Shown piece by piece: positions 41,973 to 54,568 of a stretch of DNA of 64,000 nt. The notes under the pieces are model-generated. The model was not told the DNA's origin, searched no databases, and was given only the letters and a program-made list of their open reading frames with translations. The position numbers and the translations under genes were made by a program. Origin of the DNA: Acytostelium subglobosum LB1 (taxonomy: Eukaryota > Evosea > Eumycetozoa > Acytosteliales > Acytosteliaceae). The stretch's first letter is position 1. The number at the start of each line of letters is the position of its first letter. Where the stretch lies: NCBI RefSeq assembly GCF_000787575.1, contig NW_012236532.1, positions 558,001 through 622,000 on the forward strand. The letters are read 5' to 3'.

Positions 41973-43246
41973 TGTTTGTTGTTGTTATGGTTGTATAAAT
42001 AAATATAACTATCTAACTATATATATAAATATATAACTATATATTTTGTGACTGACTATCCTAAAGATAATGTTTTGTACTTGGTATTAACATTGAATTG
42101 TTCAATGTGATGTAATAATATATGTTTGTTAATTGTGATGATGAATATGATTGTTGGATGGGTGCTGCTGAATGTCTTTGAGATAAGTCACGGGCTTGTT
42201 CTTCCCAAACCCAGCGGAACTGGCGTGATGATCCAAATGGGCGAGTGTGGTTTGCGTGTCGTTGGGATATTTGTGAGTGCGTGGGTGTGTGCCAATGACC
42301 TTCTTCTTTTGTGAGGTTCAAGTTGAAACCAATCTATTCCTTTGAATATTAATGGTCTGTCTACTAAGTTGCGATGTTTATGTCTTTGTTTGATTGGTTG
42401 GAACGGAGCTGGCTGCTGGCTACCTGGCTGGTCCACCACAACTGCAGTAGTTGCAGGTAGAGAGTGTGAGTGAGTGAGTGATTGAGTGATAATCAATGAT
42501 GATGATGATGATGATGAGGCAACAGTTTGATTGTGAATAGAATAGGAAGTGATATGATTAAGTATTAGTAGTTGTAGTTGTAGTAATAGATAGAGATAGA
42601 GAAGATAGAGATAGAGAGGTTTGGATAGATAGAGAGAATTGTACAACTATTAAGTGTTTGGACGAAATAATGCTATGTTGTGGTTGTGTGTGTGGGTATG
42701 TGTGTCGTTATTTAGTCAGTTCTATTCAGACTCATCCACATCCACATCTCACCACCACCTACAACTACAACATCAACAACACAGCACACCAAACAAATAA
42801 TTAACACTCACACACATAATATGAGGAGGTGGATGGAGATAACAAGCACCAGCAGCACATCCTTCCATACATCCGTGCTCTTTATTCTGCAGATCGATCA
42901 TTCATTCATTCATTCATTCACACCACCCTCCCTCTTCTTCTCAACTCATTGTCAACACTCAGTGGTTCCTGATTTGTACTTGTATCACTTTATAAAGTGA
43001 TAAACCGTGTTTACGTTTATTTGTTTGATGTTTACCAGGCAGGCTTCACCTTCCTTGCTACTACCAACACAAACTGATTGATTGACTGATTGATTGACTG
43101 ATTGGTACAACAAAAGAGTTTGATTGGTTATTTATATAAATATTGTACAAATAATTAAACTTGGTTATCTACATTGGACGTGTAGGCTACTACTAACTTC
43201 CTGGCTGGCTGACTGGTCGACTGGCTGGCTGACTCATCCAAATGTA
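41973..43246. other. 1.3-kb spacer, no supported gene
   Basis: The spacer runs from the kelch-gene start to the ankyrin-RING stop. It contains (GAT)n near 42498-42515, (ATTC)n near 42898-42919, a perfect 20-bp palindrome at 42983-43002, (TTGATTGAC)n-like repeats near 43077-43103, and (CTGG)n/(CTGACTGG)n near 43200-43232. Minus-strand open frames at 42061-42646 are Leu/Tyr/Ser-biased and have no recognisable domain. Confidence 0.5.
42983..43002. repeat. Perfect 20-bp palindrome
   Basis: The half-site is TATCACTTTA followed directly by its reverse complement. It lies in the spacer between the ankyrin-RING and kelch genes. Symmetry of this length suits a dimeric DNA-binding protein or a hairpin; no factor is known from the sequence. 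Confidence 0.7.
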
Positions 43247-44722
43247 CTACGATATGTAGACACGTTGAACTCGCTCAATTGGCTGAACACAGATTGGACA
43301 TGATTGAAGGAACTGGGAGCAATAAATACAGATGGCATAATGGCCACACCATAACAACACTGTGTCGGCAGGACGCTCCCAACACACCTTGCAGTATCTC
43401 TCATCGCCTCGTGACGATGTCGAAATCACAGAGTGCAAGTTGCTATTCTCTCTTCGATGTAACTGATGATGCGCTGGTTGTTGTTGTTGTTGAGTAGTCT
43501 GTGTTGTCGTAGTCGTCGTCGTCGTCATCTGTTGTATCTGTCTATTATTATTATTATTTACATATTGATTGTTGTTGTTGTTTACAATGTTATTATTACT
43601 ACTACTATGATATGATAATGCACTACTACTATTCCTATAAATACTACTACTGTTGTTGATGTTGATATTACTATTACTACTATTATGGTTGTTGCCATTG
43701 TTGTTATGTTCGCTCAGGTAGTCGGTTGAACGATTGGGTTTGAGCATGCTGGCCGATGATGTGGGCTGATTGGAGACAGAGTCGCGATCTTGAATGCCAT
43801 TGTCAATGCCAGATATGGGTGCCAGTGGATTGAACACAGAGTCTGTGCTGGACCATGACGAGGCCAGACTGTCTGTAGTCGTGGCGTTGTTTGCGTTGGC
43901 TGTGTTGGTGGTCGCCACTACATTGTTATTGGTGATGTTGTTGTTGGCAGGTGGTGGATTGGCGGGTGGCGCCATGACCAGAGGCATGGTGGAATGGATG
44001 TTGGCAATGCTGGGTGTGGGCGTGGGCAGCACCTGCTTGGTGACCTTGTTTGACTTGCAGAACGCCTCGTTCAGTATGGCCACGGTGGTGGTGTGGCCGC
44101 CTGCCTTGGCAATGTAGACGGCCGTTCGGCCATTGATGTCGCGCTTGTTGACATCGGCGCCAGCGTTGATCAGGAAGCGGACCATCGTGTCGTCACCCTC
44201 GCTTGCTGCCCACATCAGGCCAGTCATCTTCATCTTGTCCGTAAAGTTAACGTCGAGTGCGCATGCACTACTGCTGCTGCTGCTGCTGCCTGCTCCTCCG
44301 GCCTGCTCGCTGCCCACACTCCAGCCATAGTCGCCAAACAGAATCTCGACAAACTTGGCGTCGCCATTCTTGACGGCGACGGCCAGGGGCGTGTCGCCCG
44401 AGACCGCCATCACATTGGGGTTGGCGCCAGAGCGCATCAGCATCGAGACCATCTCCTCGTCGCTGTTGAGCACCGCGTTGAGGATGGGTGTGACGCCAGT
44501 GTTGGTGGGCAGGTTGGGGTTGGCGCCCACCGATATCAGCTCCTGTACGAGCTGTTTACGGCCGAGACTAACTGCCCTGTTTATCAGAGTGCATCCATTC
44601 TGGTCCCTTATATCATTGATATCTATCTTTTTTAACTTCCTAAGGGCCTTCCTAAAGTTTGCATCTTTGCCCTTCAATGATTCGAATGCTCTTTCCTTGC
44701 ATTTACTCTCTGATGTACCCAT
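43247..44722 (-). CDS. Ankyrin-repeat RING E3 ligase, probably N-myristoylated
   Basis: Single exon, 491 residues. I chose the start at 44722 (MGTSESKCKERAFESLKG) over the in-frame ATG 26 codons upstream. The N-terminus there has Gly2 and Ser6, as N-myristoyltransferase prefers, with Cys8 nearby for palmitoylation; the upstream extension is Thr/His/Asn-biased leader. Ankyrin repeats lie at ~20-240 (DQNGCTLINRAVSLGRKQLV, TGVTPILNAVLNSDEEMV, GDTPLAVAVKNG, KMTGLMWAASEGDD, NGRTAVYIAKAGGH). A poly-Ser insert interrupts them. A long Asn/Ser/Thr-rich region follows, then a C-terminal C3HC4 RING at ~445-485: CKVCWERPADTVLLWCGH, then CIYC and CPIC. It should be a ubiquitin ligase held at a membrane by lipid, with ankyrin repeats choosing substrates. 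The target is unknown. Confidence 0.88.
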   Translation of the reverse strand: MGTSESKCKERAFESLKGKDANFRKALRKLKKIDINDIRDQNGCTLINRAVSLGRKQLVQELISVGANPNLPTNTGVTPILNAVLNSDEEMVSMLMRSGANPNVMAVSGDTPLAVAVKNGDAKFVEILFGDYGWSVGSEQAGGAGSSSSSSSACALDVNFTDKMKMTGLMWAASEGDDTMVRFLINAGADVNKRDINGRTAVYIAKAGGHTTTVAILNEAFCKSNKVTKQVLPTPTPSIANIHSTMPLVMAPPANPPPANNNITNNNVVATTNTANANNATTTDSLASSWSSTDSVFNPLAPISGIDNGIQDRDSVSNQPTSSASMLKPNRSTDYLSEHNNNGNNHNSSNSNININNSSSIYRNSSSALSYHSSSNNNIVNNNNNQYVNNNNNRQIQQMTTTTTTTTQTTQQQQQPAHHQLHRRENSNLHSVISTSSRGDERYCKVCWERPADTVLLWCGHYAICIYCSQFLQSCPICVQPIERVQRVYIS

Positions 44723-45518
44723 CTTGCTTTGATTGATTGTATCTGTGTATCTGTGTGTCTGTTTATGTGTTAGGATATTACTACTTGGTATAGAATACAT
44801 GTGACCTACAATTTACAACAACTAATAAGTTGTGTTTGGGAAAGAAGTATTGTTACAAATGCTAACTTGTTTGATTGATTGATTGATTGACGACTGAATA
44901 TGTGTGTCAACGATATTTAAACATATAATAATGCTAGCATATGTTTGTGTGTGTTTGTTTGATTAATAGTGCTACACGTGTAGAATAATGTTGTGATAAA
45001 TAATAAGATGGGGCCTGGTTTGTTTGTTTGTTTGTTTGAGTGTTTGCTTGTTTGTGTGTTTGACTTGATTGATTTGATTGATTGATTGATGGTTGTTTTG
45101 TGACCCAACCAAACACGAACCACAACCATACCCCTTTCTGACCATTCCATTCTCAATCACTATTAATTTCGTCATCAAGCAAAGATATTAGTGTTAATCA
45201 TTTATGTCTCTCTTATTAAATCCAATTATATAATTTAAATAAATTATAATCTAATCATAACAAATATATATACAATACTTTATTAATAACTTAAAACAAG
45301 AATACTGTATTAAGAATGACTTCTCTATCTCTATCCTTCTCCAGCTCCTTTGTTTTTTGAAACTTCGACAAGACACAAGTTTCAAAACAAACGCGTTCAA
45401 ACTTTGCCCCTTTTTGTTTATGACTTGTGTGATTCAACGACTCAGTTCAGAACATCATCAACTTCACTTCACTTCATTGTCATCATATATATTTTTATAC
45501 TAATATATATAACATATA
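44723..45518. promoter_or_regulatory. Divergent promoter region, ankyrin-RING / prp19
   Basis: A 796-bp AT-rich spacer between divergent starts. It carries (ATTG)n near 44872-44890 and 45063-45090, (GTTT)n near 45018-45040, and a TA-rich stretch just before the prp19 ATG. Nothing else is recognised. Confidence 0.5.
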
Positions 45519-47383
45519 ATGATTTGTTCAAGTACGTATCATACAGGGCTTATCACATCACATAAATAGACTCAATCGATCAATCAATCAACGATCAATC
45601 AATGAACGATTTGGACCCAGCTCATTCACCCACAATGACAACAACAATGACAATGACAATGAACTAACACCTTTATATAATATTATAATCATTGTAGTAT
45701 CAGGAGAGGTACCAGAACAACCAGTTGTCTCTGTAAAGACTGGAAATGTTTATGAACGTAGATTGATTGAGAAGTTCATCGATGCTAATGGAAAGGAGCC
45801 AACGACTGGCGAGCCTTTGACAGTGGCTGATTTGGTGACGATAAAGAGCCCCGGCTCAAGAGCTGCCGGCGGTGTGGGCGGCGGCCCCCTGCGACCACGC
45901 ACCAGCACAGCAACCAGCATCCCATCAATGCTACAGATGTTCCAGAACGAGTGGGATGCTCTCATGCTCGAGACCTTCACATTGAAGCAACAGTTTGAGA
46001 CCGTCAGACAAGAGTTGGCTCACTCTCTCTATCAATACGATGCTTCATGTCGTGTCATTGCCCGTCTCATCAAGGAGAGGGATCAGGCCAGAAGGTTCGT
46101 ACCATCGATTGGATCTATAAGGAGTTAGAGCTCGCGCGTACGTGCAAGTCGTCTAACACAATGTCACGTGTCTTCGCGACGTCCATTCACACTCACATAC
46201 AGTGCCCTTGCGAACGTGCGACTAAGATCATCGGCAGAGAACAATCAATCATCGGATACCTCAATGCAGGTTGACTCTGAACTGAGTGAGGATGTAAAGG
46301 GAAAGATCATAGAGAAGTCCAAAGAGTAAGATCACCCCTTTGTATGATCACGGAATGATTCCATGTCCAGCGACTAACATCATCATCATCATCATCATCA
46401 CACACATTCACAGACTGACACAACAGAGGAGACAGAGAGCGAAACAGGCAGCCATCAAGACTGAGCAGTATGAGACGATGACTACATTGCTCTCGACCAA
46501 CCCTCATAAATCAAGCGCAGAATTGACTTGTCTGGACTACCACCCTAACCAATCTTGGATCGTCACGGGAGGCGCCGACAATGACGCCACCATCTATGAC
46601 ATGGACAACTCCAAGGTCGTGGCCACATTCAAGGGCCACACCAAGCGTATTAACCGCGCACTCTTCCACCCCACTGAGGACCTCGTGGCCACCGCCAGTG
46701 CCGACAAGACTGTGCGCGTGTGGAAGTCGACAGGCGGCGCAGCCGTCAACGTGATCAAGAAGCACAGCGACGAAGTCACTGGAATCTCACTGCATCCGCT
46801 CGGCAACTACTTGGCCACGAGCTCCCTCGACGCCACCTGGGCTCTGCACGACATTCACACTGGCGCCACACTAATGACTGTGGACGCCAACGATGGCAAC
46901 GATGGCTACCGCGCCATCAGCTTCCACCCAGACGGCATCATCATCGGATTGGGTTCGGTGGATCGCAAGCTGACCATTTGGGACGTGACATCCAAGAGTT
47001 GCCAGATCACGCTGGAGGGCCACACGGCACCCGTCACTGCGTTGGCATTCTCAGAGAATGGCTTCCACATGGCCACGTGCGACGACAAGACAGTGAGGAT
47101 CTGGGATCTCCGCCAGTCACAGAAGCCACAACAGTGCTGCGTCAAGACGATCGACTTCCCAGGCGGCCAGGTCAAGTCGCTGGCGTGGGACCCCTCTGGC
47201 AATCTGCTGGCCATCGCCGGCAATGGCATATCAATCTATGCCAACAACAAGAAGAAGGACTTTATCCAGGTCAAGACGATCAATGATGACAACATCTACA
47301 CCGATCTCAAGTGGTCAAGCAACTCGAATAACCTCGTCACCACATCGATGGATTCAACATTGAAGCTATGGGGCAATCAATAA
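45519..47383 (+). CDS. prp19: Pre-mRNA-splicing factor Prp19 (U-box E3 ligase, NineTeen complex)
   Basis: Four exons: 45519-45531, 45698-46094, 46203-46325 and 46414-47383; 500 residues (human PRPF19 has 504). The first coding exon is only 13 nt. Together with exon 2 it encodes MICSISGEVPEQPVVS, matching human MSLICSISNEVPEHPCVS. Residues 1-65 are the U-box (NVYERRLIEKFIDANGKEP). Residues ~75-135 are the coiled coil for tetramerisation (FQNEWDALMLETFTLKQQFE, LYQYDASCRVIARLIKERD). Residues ~190-500 form a WD40 propeller (TCLDYHPNQSWIVTGGADND, HTKRINRALFHPTEDLVATAS, HSDEVTGISLHPLGNYLATSS). Prp19 activates the spliceosome through non-proteolytic ubiquitin chains. Intron 1 is 166 nt; donor GTTCGT of intron 2 is unusual. 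AATAAA is at 47558. Confidence 0.95.
46380..46402 (+). repeat. (CAT)n repeat within prp19 intron 3
   Basis: Seven CAT units between the CTAAC branch-point candidate (~46373) and the acceptor at 46413. Confidence 0.85.
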
Positions 47384-47970
47384 GATACATGACCTCTCCT
47401 AAAGTCTGATCATCATCGTCATTATCAACAGTTGTCCATCTAATCAAACAATCAAACAATCAAACAACAGAACCTGCAGCTGCATTGTATCTATCCAACA
47501 CTATTATCTTTCTTATCAACATTCAATCGATCAAGTGATCGATGTGAGTTGGAATCAAATAAACAACTACAATCATTATCACAAAGTATTCCACCAGGCC
47601 TGGATGGATCAAATGGAAGGAATGTCAAAAAAAACAAAAAAGAACAGACACACGACATTTTTGAATGAAAAAGTGTGTTCAACCGAATTCCCCAACTGGG
47701 GGTGAGAGTGAGCAAACAATGTTTGATCTGATGGTTTGTTTGGTCGTGTTGATGACGGGATGGGGTATCATTATGTTATATATATTGTTTACTAATATAA
47801 TCAAATATCTTTATTTATTTAATTATAACATTATTATTATTATGTATAGTTAGTTATTATTTCAATCAATCAATTAATCAAGGACTAGTCACACACTCAA
47901 TCAATCAATCACACTCAATCACAACAAATCAATCAATTAGGCCTTGTGCCAATACATATATAGCAACAAG
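47384..47970. other. Spacer prp19 - MFS transporter
   Basis: A 587-bp spacer. It holds the prp19 3' end, A-rich tracts near 47627-47643, and (CAAT)n blocks near 47861-47940 leading to the transporter start. A 62-codon open frame at 47665-47853 ends in AT-rich sequence and is not called. Confidence 0.5.
47558..47563 (+). terminator. Polyadenylation signal of prp19
   Basis: AATAAA, 175 nt after the prp19 stop codon, within an AT-rich 3' region. Confidence 0.45.
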
Positions 47971-50731
47971 ATGTCAATAGTTATAACATCTGGTGGTGGC
48001 ACAAGTAGCGATGATAGATTGGATGACACCAGTGATGTACCTGTAATCATTGTACTGGATGGAAATGGGAAAGCCAGATCTAATCAACATCAGAAACATC
48101 GTGGTGGATACAGTAAATACAGTATGGATGATTATGATTATGACAATGATGATGAAGTGGACGATGATGGATATGCAGGCGATCACGATGATGACGTCCA
48201 TCTGATAAAAGGAAGACTTAGACTACAATCAGCAACCACACATCATGGAGATGGCGATCACGATAATGATGATGATGATGAGTATGATGAAGAGGACCAG
48301 TTCTACGACAGGTCGAGCGTGGACACAATGCCAACACGTGGAATAACAAGCAGGATAAAGAGTGTCGATAGAGGAATGCACAAGATATTCTCATATCACG
48401 ATATCCCCTCTGCAGGCGGGGTCTCTGCCATGGACGATGCGATGAGTGACCATCACTTGGTGCTTCGAAGGAGCTTTGGTCGTGATGATGGCGAGCCTGG
48501 TGGTGGACTGCTGGTCGTATCCACACGCTCACGATCCGGTAGTCAGGAGGAGGTGTTTGAGGACGTTGTCTTGGAACAGGATGCTCAAGAGGTGGACGGC
48601 GCCAACAAACCCGTGTCGCCATCACCATTCAAACAGTTGATCACACAAAAGTTGCGTTCACTATCCACTCACATCGACATCAATGAGAAGTACATGACAT
48701 TCCCGGTGGGCGCCGGTGGCGGTGTCGGTGGCGGTCGTCTCGTGCACAGCCAATCACAACAACAACAATTGAACAAATCAAACTCATCGCTGCCCAATGG
48801 TGGCGGTAACAGTGGCAATGGTCACAAGATCTCATCACCATCAACAACAGCGCACTCATACTCAATCAATCATACTACATCCTTTGTATCAATGCCCAAC
48901 CTTATGCAACCACAACAACAACAACTACCAAAGTCACAGTCACAATCACAATCATTACTGCAACATAGCACAGACACGACACCATCGCTCACGCCTCGAC
49001 TGGGCGCGGTAGTGGTGCACTCCACTTCTGCGACGCCTACCCATACTCCATTCTCAACGCCAAGCAAACATGCCAATGGCGGCAGCATCAATCATCACGA
49101 TCACAACAACATACACACACCTGGCGCCATACTGTTGAGCACGCCCGGAGTCCTGCCCATCGCCCATCACCACTCCCTGCTGCTCGAGCCCCAGCAGCAC
49201 CTAGCCTCGTCGATCACGCGCCCGATCCTCTCGTCCGAGACCAACAAGATCAGCAACAAGCTCATCGTCCTCCTGGCTCTCTCCATCTTCTTCAGCGTGT
49301 CCAACCTATACTACATCCAGCCGCTGCTCAACATCGTCGCCGAGGAGTTCCACGTCGGCTACTCAGTGGTGGCGCTCACCACCATGGCTGTGCAGGCCGG
49401 CTACGCGGTCGGCCTGCTCTTCATCTCGACGCTGGGAGACATCATATCAAAGAAGCGACTCATTCTCATTCTATCGGCAAGCAGCTGTCTCAGTCTGGTG
49501 GGCGTGGCGCTCTCCTTCCACATCGTCCAACTGATCATCTTCCAGTTTGTTGTTGGCTGCTCCACGATAATACCACACATTGCGATACCACTGGCCATTG
49601 ACCTGTCCAACTCGACAGAGCGCACTGGTATCCTCAGCATCCTAATGTCGTCACTCTTTGTCGGACTACTTGGCGCACGAGTACTCAGTGGCATCATCAC
49701 AGAATTCCTCGATTGGCGAGGTGTATACTATTTTGCCTCCATTGTAATGTTCATAATATCTATCCTACTCTTCCTGCTTCTACCATATACACCAAGTATG
49801 TACATTACACCTTGTTGGCCTTGGGTGGCCTTGGCCTAGGCCTTGAGTCCACATAAATGCCGAACACTAACTAACTCACTCACCCATCAATCAATCACTC
49901 ACTGGAACTGTCCCAATCATTCAATTACTCAATCACTGGAACTGTCCCAATCTCTCAATTACTCAATCAATCACTCGATCAATCAATCAAAAAGGGAGCC
50001 AGAACCCAATACCTTACAAACGATTGCTTTCATCAATATTTAGATTGTTCAAGACTGAGCCAACACTGATACAGACGAGCTTTATTGGCAGCGCTGTGTT
50101 TGCCACATTTTCCATATTGTGGACAACGTTGTCGTTCAGATTGAACGAACAGCCATTTCACTATAGCAGTGGATTCATTGGATTGTTTGGCCTGATTGGC
50201 ATGGCGGGTGCCGTCACAGCGCCATTCGCCAATCGTCTCACCGACTGCTTCCCCAACATCATGATCGTCCTCTCACTCGTGGTCTCTGTCGTTGGCTACA
50301 CCATACTACTTCTATTCGACAATCATCTGTTGGCCATCATTGCCGGTATATTCATTCTAGACTTGGGCGTTCAATCATGTCACATCACGAATCAATCAAG
50401 GAATCATCAGTTGGCCACCAACAACAATCGTGGCGCTGGCGAACATTCACTTGGCAGCAGCAACAGTAGTAATGGGTCCTACACATTCACGCCAAGGACA
50501 CATATCAACGCGGCTTACATGGCGTCATACTTTGTCGGTGGCGCAGTTGGCAGTGGATTGTGTGGCGTCGTCTATGAGTACGCCGGATGGAAAGGTTCCT
50601 CCATACTAGCCATGGTATTCCTGGGATTGGCCATGGCAGGACATCTCTCACTCTACAAACTGCACCACAACAACATTGCTGTTGATGTCGATAACAACGA
50701 ATCAATCAATGTAATGCAAGAGATAATATAA
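47971..50731 (+). CDS. Major facilitator superfamily transporter with long acidic/low-complexity N-terminus
   Basis: Two exons, 47971-49795 and 49995-50731, give 853 residues. I start at MSIVITSGGG; an in-frame ATG nine codons upstream is also possible. Residues 1-415 are cytosolic, with Asp-rich runs, Ser/His/Gln repeats and no domain. Residues ~420-615 carry six spans (LIVLLALSIFFSVSNLYYIQ, LLFISTLGDIISKKRLILIL with the MFS loop 2-3 motif, FQFVVGCSTIIPHIAIPLA). Exon 2 carries the second six-span half (FIGSAVFATFSILWTTLSF, FANRLTDCFPNIMIVLSL, SYFVGGAVGSGLCGVVYEYAGW). The core most resembles bacterial sugar/drug exporters of AraJ/YgaY type. The substrate is unknown. The 199-nt intron falls between the two halves and ends AAAAAG, which keeps the frame. 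Confidence 0.88.
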
Positions 50732-52068
50732 GTGGTTTATAAACCAAAACCCGAATCCATGAGGGTGGATTCGGGGATAACATGTCCACCCAATCAACCG
50801 TTGTGTGTGTGAAATGATGATGTGTGTGAGAAGTCAATCGATCACACTCGTCTTTGACTTTTCATTCATTCTTCCCACACACGTAACGTTTTCTAACATT
50901 TTTATTTATTTGTTTGCACAACAACTGTAACTTTCTGCCTTTCATCAACATTCTTTGACACAAATACGAACTTGTTGTTCATTCATCAAAGTAAATCTTT
51001 AGATTCTTACGAACATATAATAGAATATACAGGCAATCAATCAATCAGTCAATCCAATCAAGTAGGTTTCAACATCTAGTGTCAACCTTCAATACATCAA
51101 CATTGCTCGCACTACCATTCTCTCTATCTCTTCCTTCCCCCATTTTTCTTGACCTTGTGTCACACCCTTCGATTCAAACAACAACAACAGCGTCCTTCAC
51201 ACCTCTCAATCGCACCCTCTCCCCACCTTCACTCTATCACTCCACTCATTCAATCAAAGCTTCAACTCATTTCAACATTCATTCATTCAACATTCATACA
51301 CATAATCAATTACAAATAATATAATATATATATTTACTCTTTTACGACAGATAATTCAACATCAACAACAAGAATTAGAACATCATCAATATCATCATCA
51401 ACAATCAAATTGATAATTGTTTAATTTTATAACTTATAATTACTTTAAGAGATAAAACAAAGCATATTATACCATTAATGTTGTTGCTTAAAGACATCAC
51501 AACAAAGTCATTGCTGTTCAACAATATCAACAACAAACATCATCACCAACAAGTACACATACCTATGTGTCCAACATCAACTTGAATGATCCTTTAGTGT
51601 TGTAACTATCTTTCCCTCTCTGTCTCATTCTCTCTAAATCTATTGGAGTGCAGATCTCAAAGCCACAAAGAAGAAGAAGAAGAAGAAATATATACTTACC
51701 TTATACCTCTCAATCATTAGTTATAACAACAAAAAACAAACAAACAAACAAATATTATACAATTACAAAGTATCAACATTATTCAATATCAAACATATCA
51801 AAACCTACTACTATCTATTCATTATACATATAATCTCAATCGATAAGATTTAGATTATTGTTAATTATCAGATAATACCCAAAGTTATTAGCGATCACGT
51901 CTAGCTCAGCCATTTCAGCAGCCACGACGACGATCACATCAGAAGAGTTCAGTCCTTCTCAACAACGTTTTATGCGTACAACAACAACCACCAACCATTC
52001 CAATCATTCTACCTTCTTCTTTATAAAGAAACCTCTGCCGAGCATTATATCACACATATTAAGTAACA
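50732..52068. promoter_or_regulatory. 1.3-kb spacer and eif5 leader region
   Basis: A spacer between the MFS stop and the eIF5 start, same strand. It contains a short inverted repeat near 50751-50777 (CCGAATCCATGAGGGTGGATTCGG core), pyrimidine-rich DNA at 51110-51240, an AT-rich block at 51300-51480, and (GAA)n near 51668-51688. Open frames of up to 81 codons are low in complexity. No RNA gene is recognised. Confidence 0.5.
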
Positions 52069-53318
52069 ATGGCGCAAGTTAATATACCTCGCACTGTCAC
52101 CGACAAATTCTATCGCTACAAGATGCAAGTCCTCCAGACCAAGGTGGAGGGCAAAGGAAACGGAATCAAGACTGTAGTTTTGAACCTTCCAGCAGTTGCA
52201 CGTGATCTAGATCGTGCTCCAGAGTGTAAGTTTGATTGATCAACAACAATCATCACTCAATCAATCACACTTACACTATCCAACATTCATTATCATTATC
52301 ATTAGACATTACCAAGTTCTTTGAGATTGAGTTGGGCTCACAGACCAACATTGAGAGTGGCAAATACAGTGTCAATGGAGATCATACCACTGAGACATTG
52401 GCCAGAGTGTTGGACACATTCATTACAAGATATGTCCTCTGCGGACATTGCAAGAACCCAGAGACAAAGTTCATTATCAAGACCAAGAACATGGATCTAA
52501 AGTGCGCCGCTTGTGGAAACAAGACCGCCTTGGATCTAAAGTCCAAGATGAGTGGCTTCATCCAGAAGAACCCACCAAAGGCATCAAAGTCCTCAAGAAG
52601 CAAGACTACCGCTGACGAGGCAACCTCAAAGCCATCGTCCAAGGATTTCAAGAAGCAGAAGGAGGAAGAGGAGGACGACGAGGAGTGGTCCGTTGACGTC
52701 TCGGAGAAGTCTGTTGAGGAGAGAAAGTTGAAGGCCATCGGCCAATCGACTGCCGTTGTCATGGCCATGATGGACATTGGTGACGTCGATGAGACCGACC
52801 CAGTGGCCTACATGACTGCAATGCTCGTGTCGGAGCAGGAGTTCATCAACAACCTGGACACCATCAAGGAGAAGTTCTCTCTTCCAAGAAGCTATGATGT
52901 CTCAAGAATCGCCATTGAGGCCATCGGAAACAAGTCGGCTGCCAACATCATCAACGCCATCAAGAACAGAAAGGCATTGTTGAGGACCATCGTCAAGAAG
53001 AAGGATGGACAATATGGAGCAATTCTTGGCATTGAGCAGATGTGCGGCAAAGACGAGACTCTGCTCAAGAGCCTTGTGTCCTTGTTCAAGATCCTCTATG
53101 ACGATGATATCATCAGCGAGGAGGCCTTCCTCAAGTGGGATGACAAGACCAAGGTCAAGGATGTCAAGAAGGCTGCTGCGCCCTTCATTCAGTGGTTGAG
53201 AACTGCTGATGAGGAGGAAGAGGAAGAGGATGAGGAAGAGGAGGAAGAGGAGGAAGAGGAGGAAGCCGAAGAGGAGGAAGGTGAAGGCGAGGAAGAGGAG
53301 GAGGAAGAGGATGAGTAG
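52069..53318 (+). CDS. eif5: Eukaryotic translation initiation factor 5 (eIF5), GTPase-activating protein for eIF2
   Basis: Two exons, 52069-52225 and 52306-53318, give 389 residues. The N-terminal GAP domain begins [19 protein letters not shown]; its Arg16 corresponds to the catalytic Arg15 of human eIF5. [15 protein letters not shown] and the Zn-ribbon ([11 protein letters not shown], then KCAACGNK) follow. A charged linker leads to the C-terminal W2/HEAT domain (~230-360: [35 protein letters not shown]), which binds eIF2-beta and eIF3. The protein ends in an exceptionally long Glu/Asp run of about 35 residues, which extends the acidic AA-box that normally contacts the eIF2-beta lysine blocks. 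eIF5 triggers GTP hydrolysis on start-codon recognition in the cytosol. Exon 1 ends in phase 1 at Tyr53 (T+AC). Confidence 0.97.
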
Positions 53319-53389
53319 ATTAGATTGATCCATCTTTGCCATCAAAGTTGCCATCATCTGGCCTATTACCATCAGTGTTATTGTGTTCA

Positions 53390-53395
53390 AATAAA
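53390..53395 (+). terminator. Polyadenylation signal of eif5
   Basis: AATAAA, 72 nt after the eIF5 stop and about 115 nt before the ALKBH6 start codon. Confidence 0.5.
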
Positions 53396-53509
53396 GAAGT
53401 AGTATTGCCAAGACAATACCAATCATCATCTACATCTTTCAATCCAAGTTGTTCCTTACATCATTTTATCAACAATCAACGAGACAATTGAACAGATAAT
53501 ATCTTCAAT

Positions 53510-54535
<1,026 letters not shown>

Positions 54536-54568
54536 CATTGACATTGACATTGGCATTGTATGTAGTAT

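Noticed and set aside
42061-42646. Minus-strand open frames upstream of the kelch gene
   Set aside because: They are Tyr/Leu/Ser-biased products of simple repeats; no B-box cysteine pattern is seen.
45628-45635. ACCCACAA, a match to the small-RNA upstream element, in prp19 intron 1
   Set aside because: It lies in a short intron fixed by homology, and the downstream sequence is the intron end followed by the U-box exon, so it is probably a chance match.
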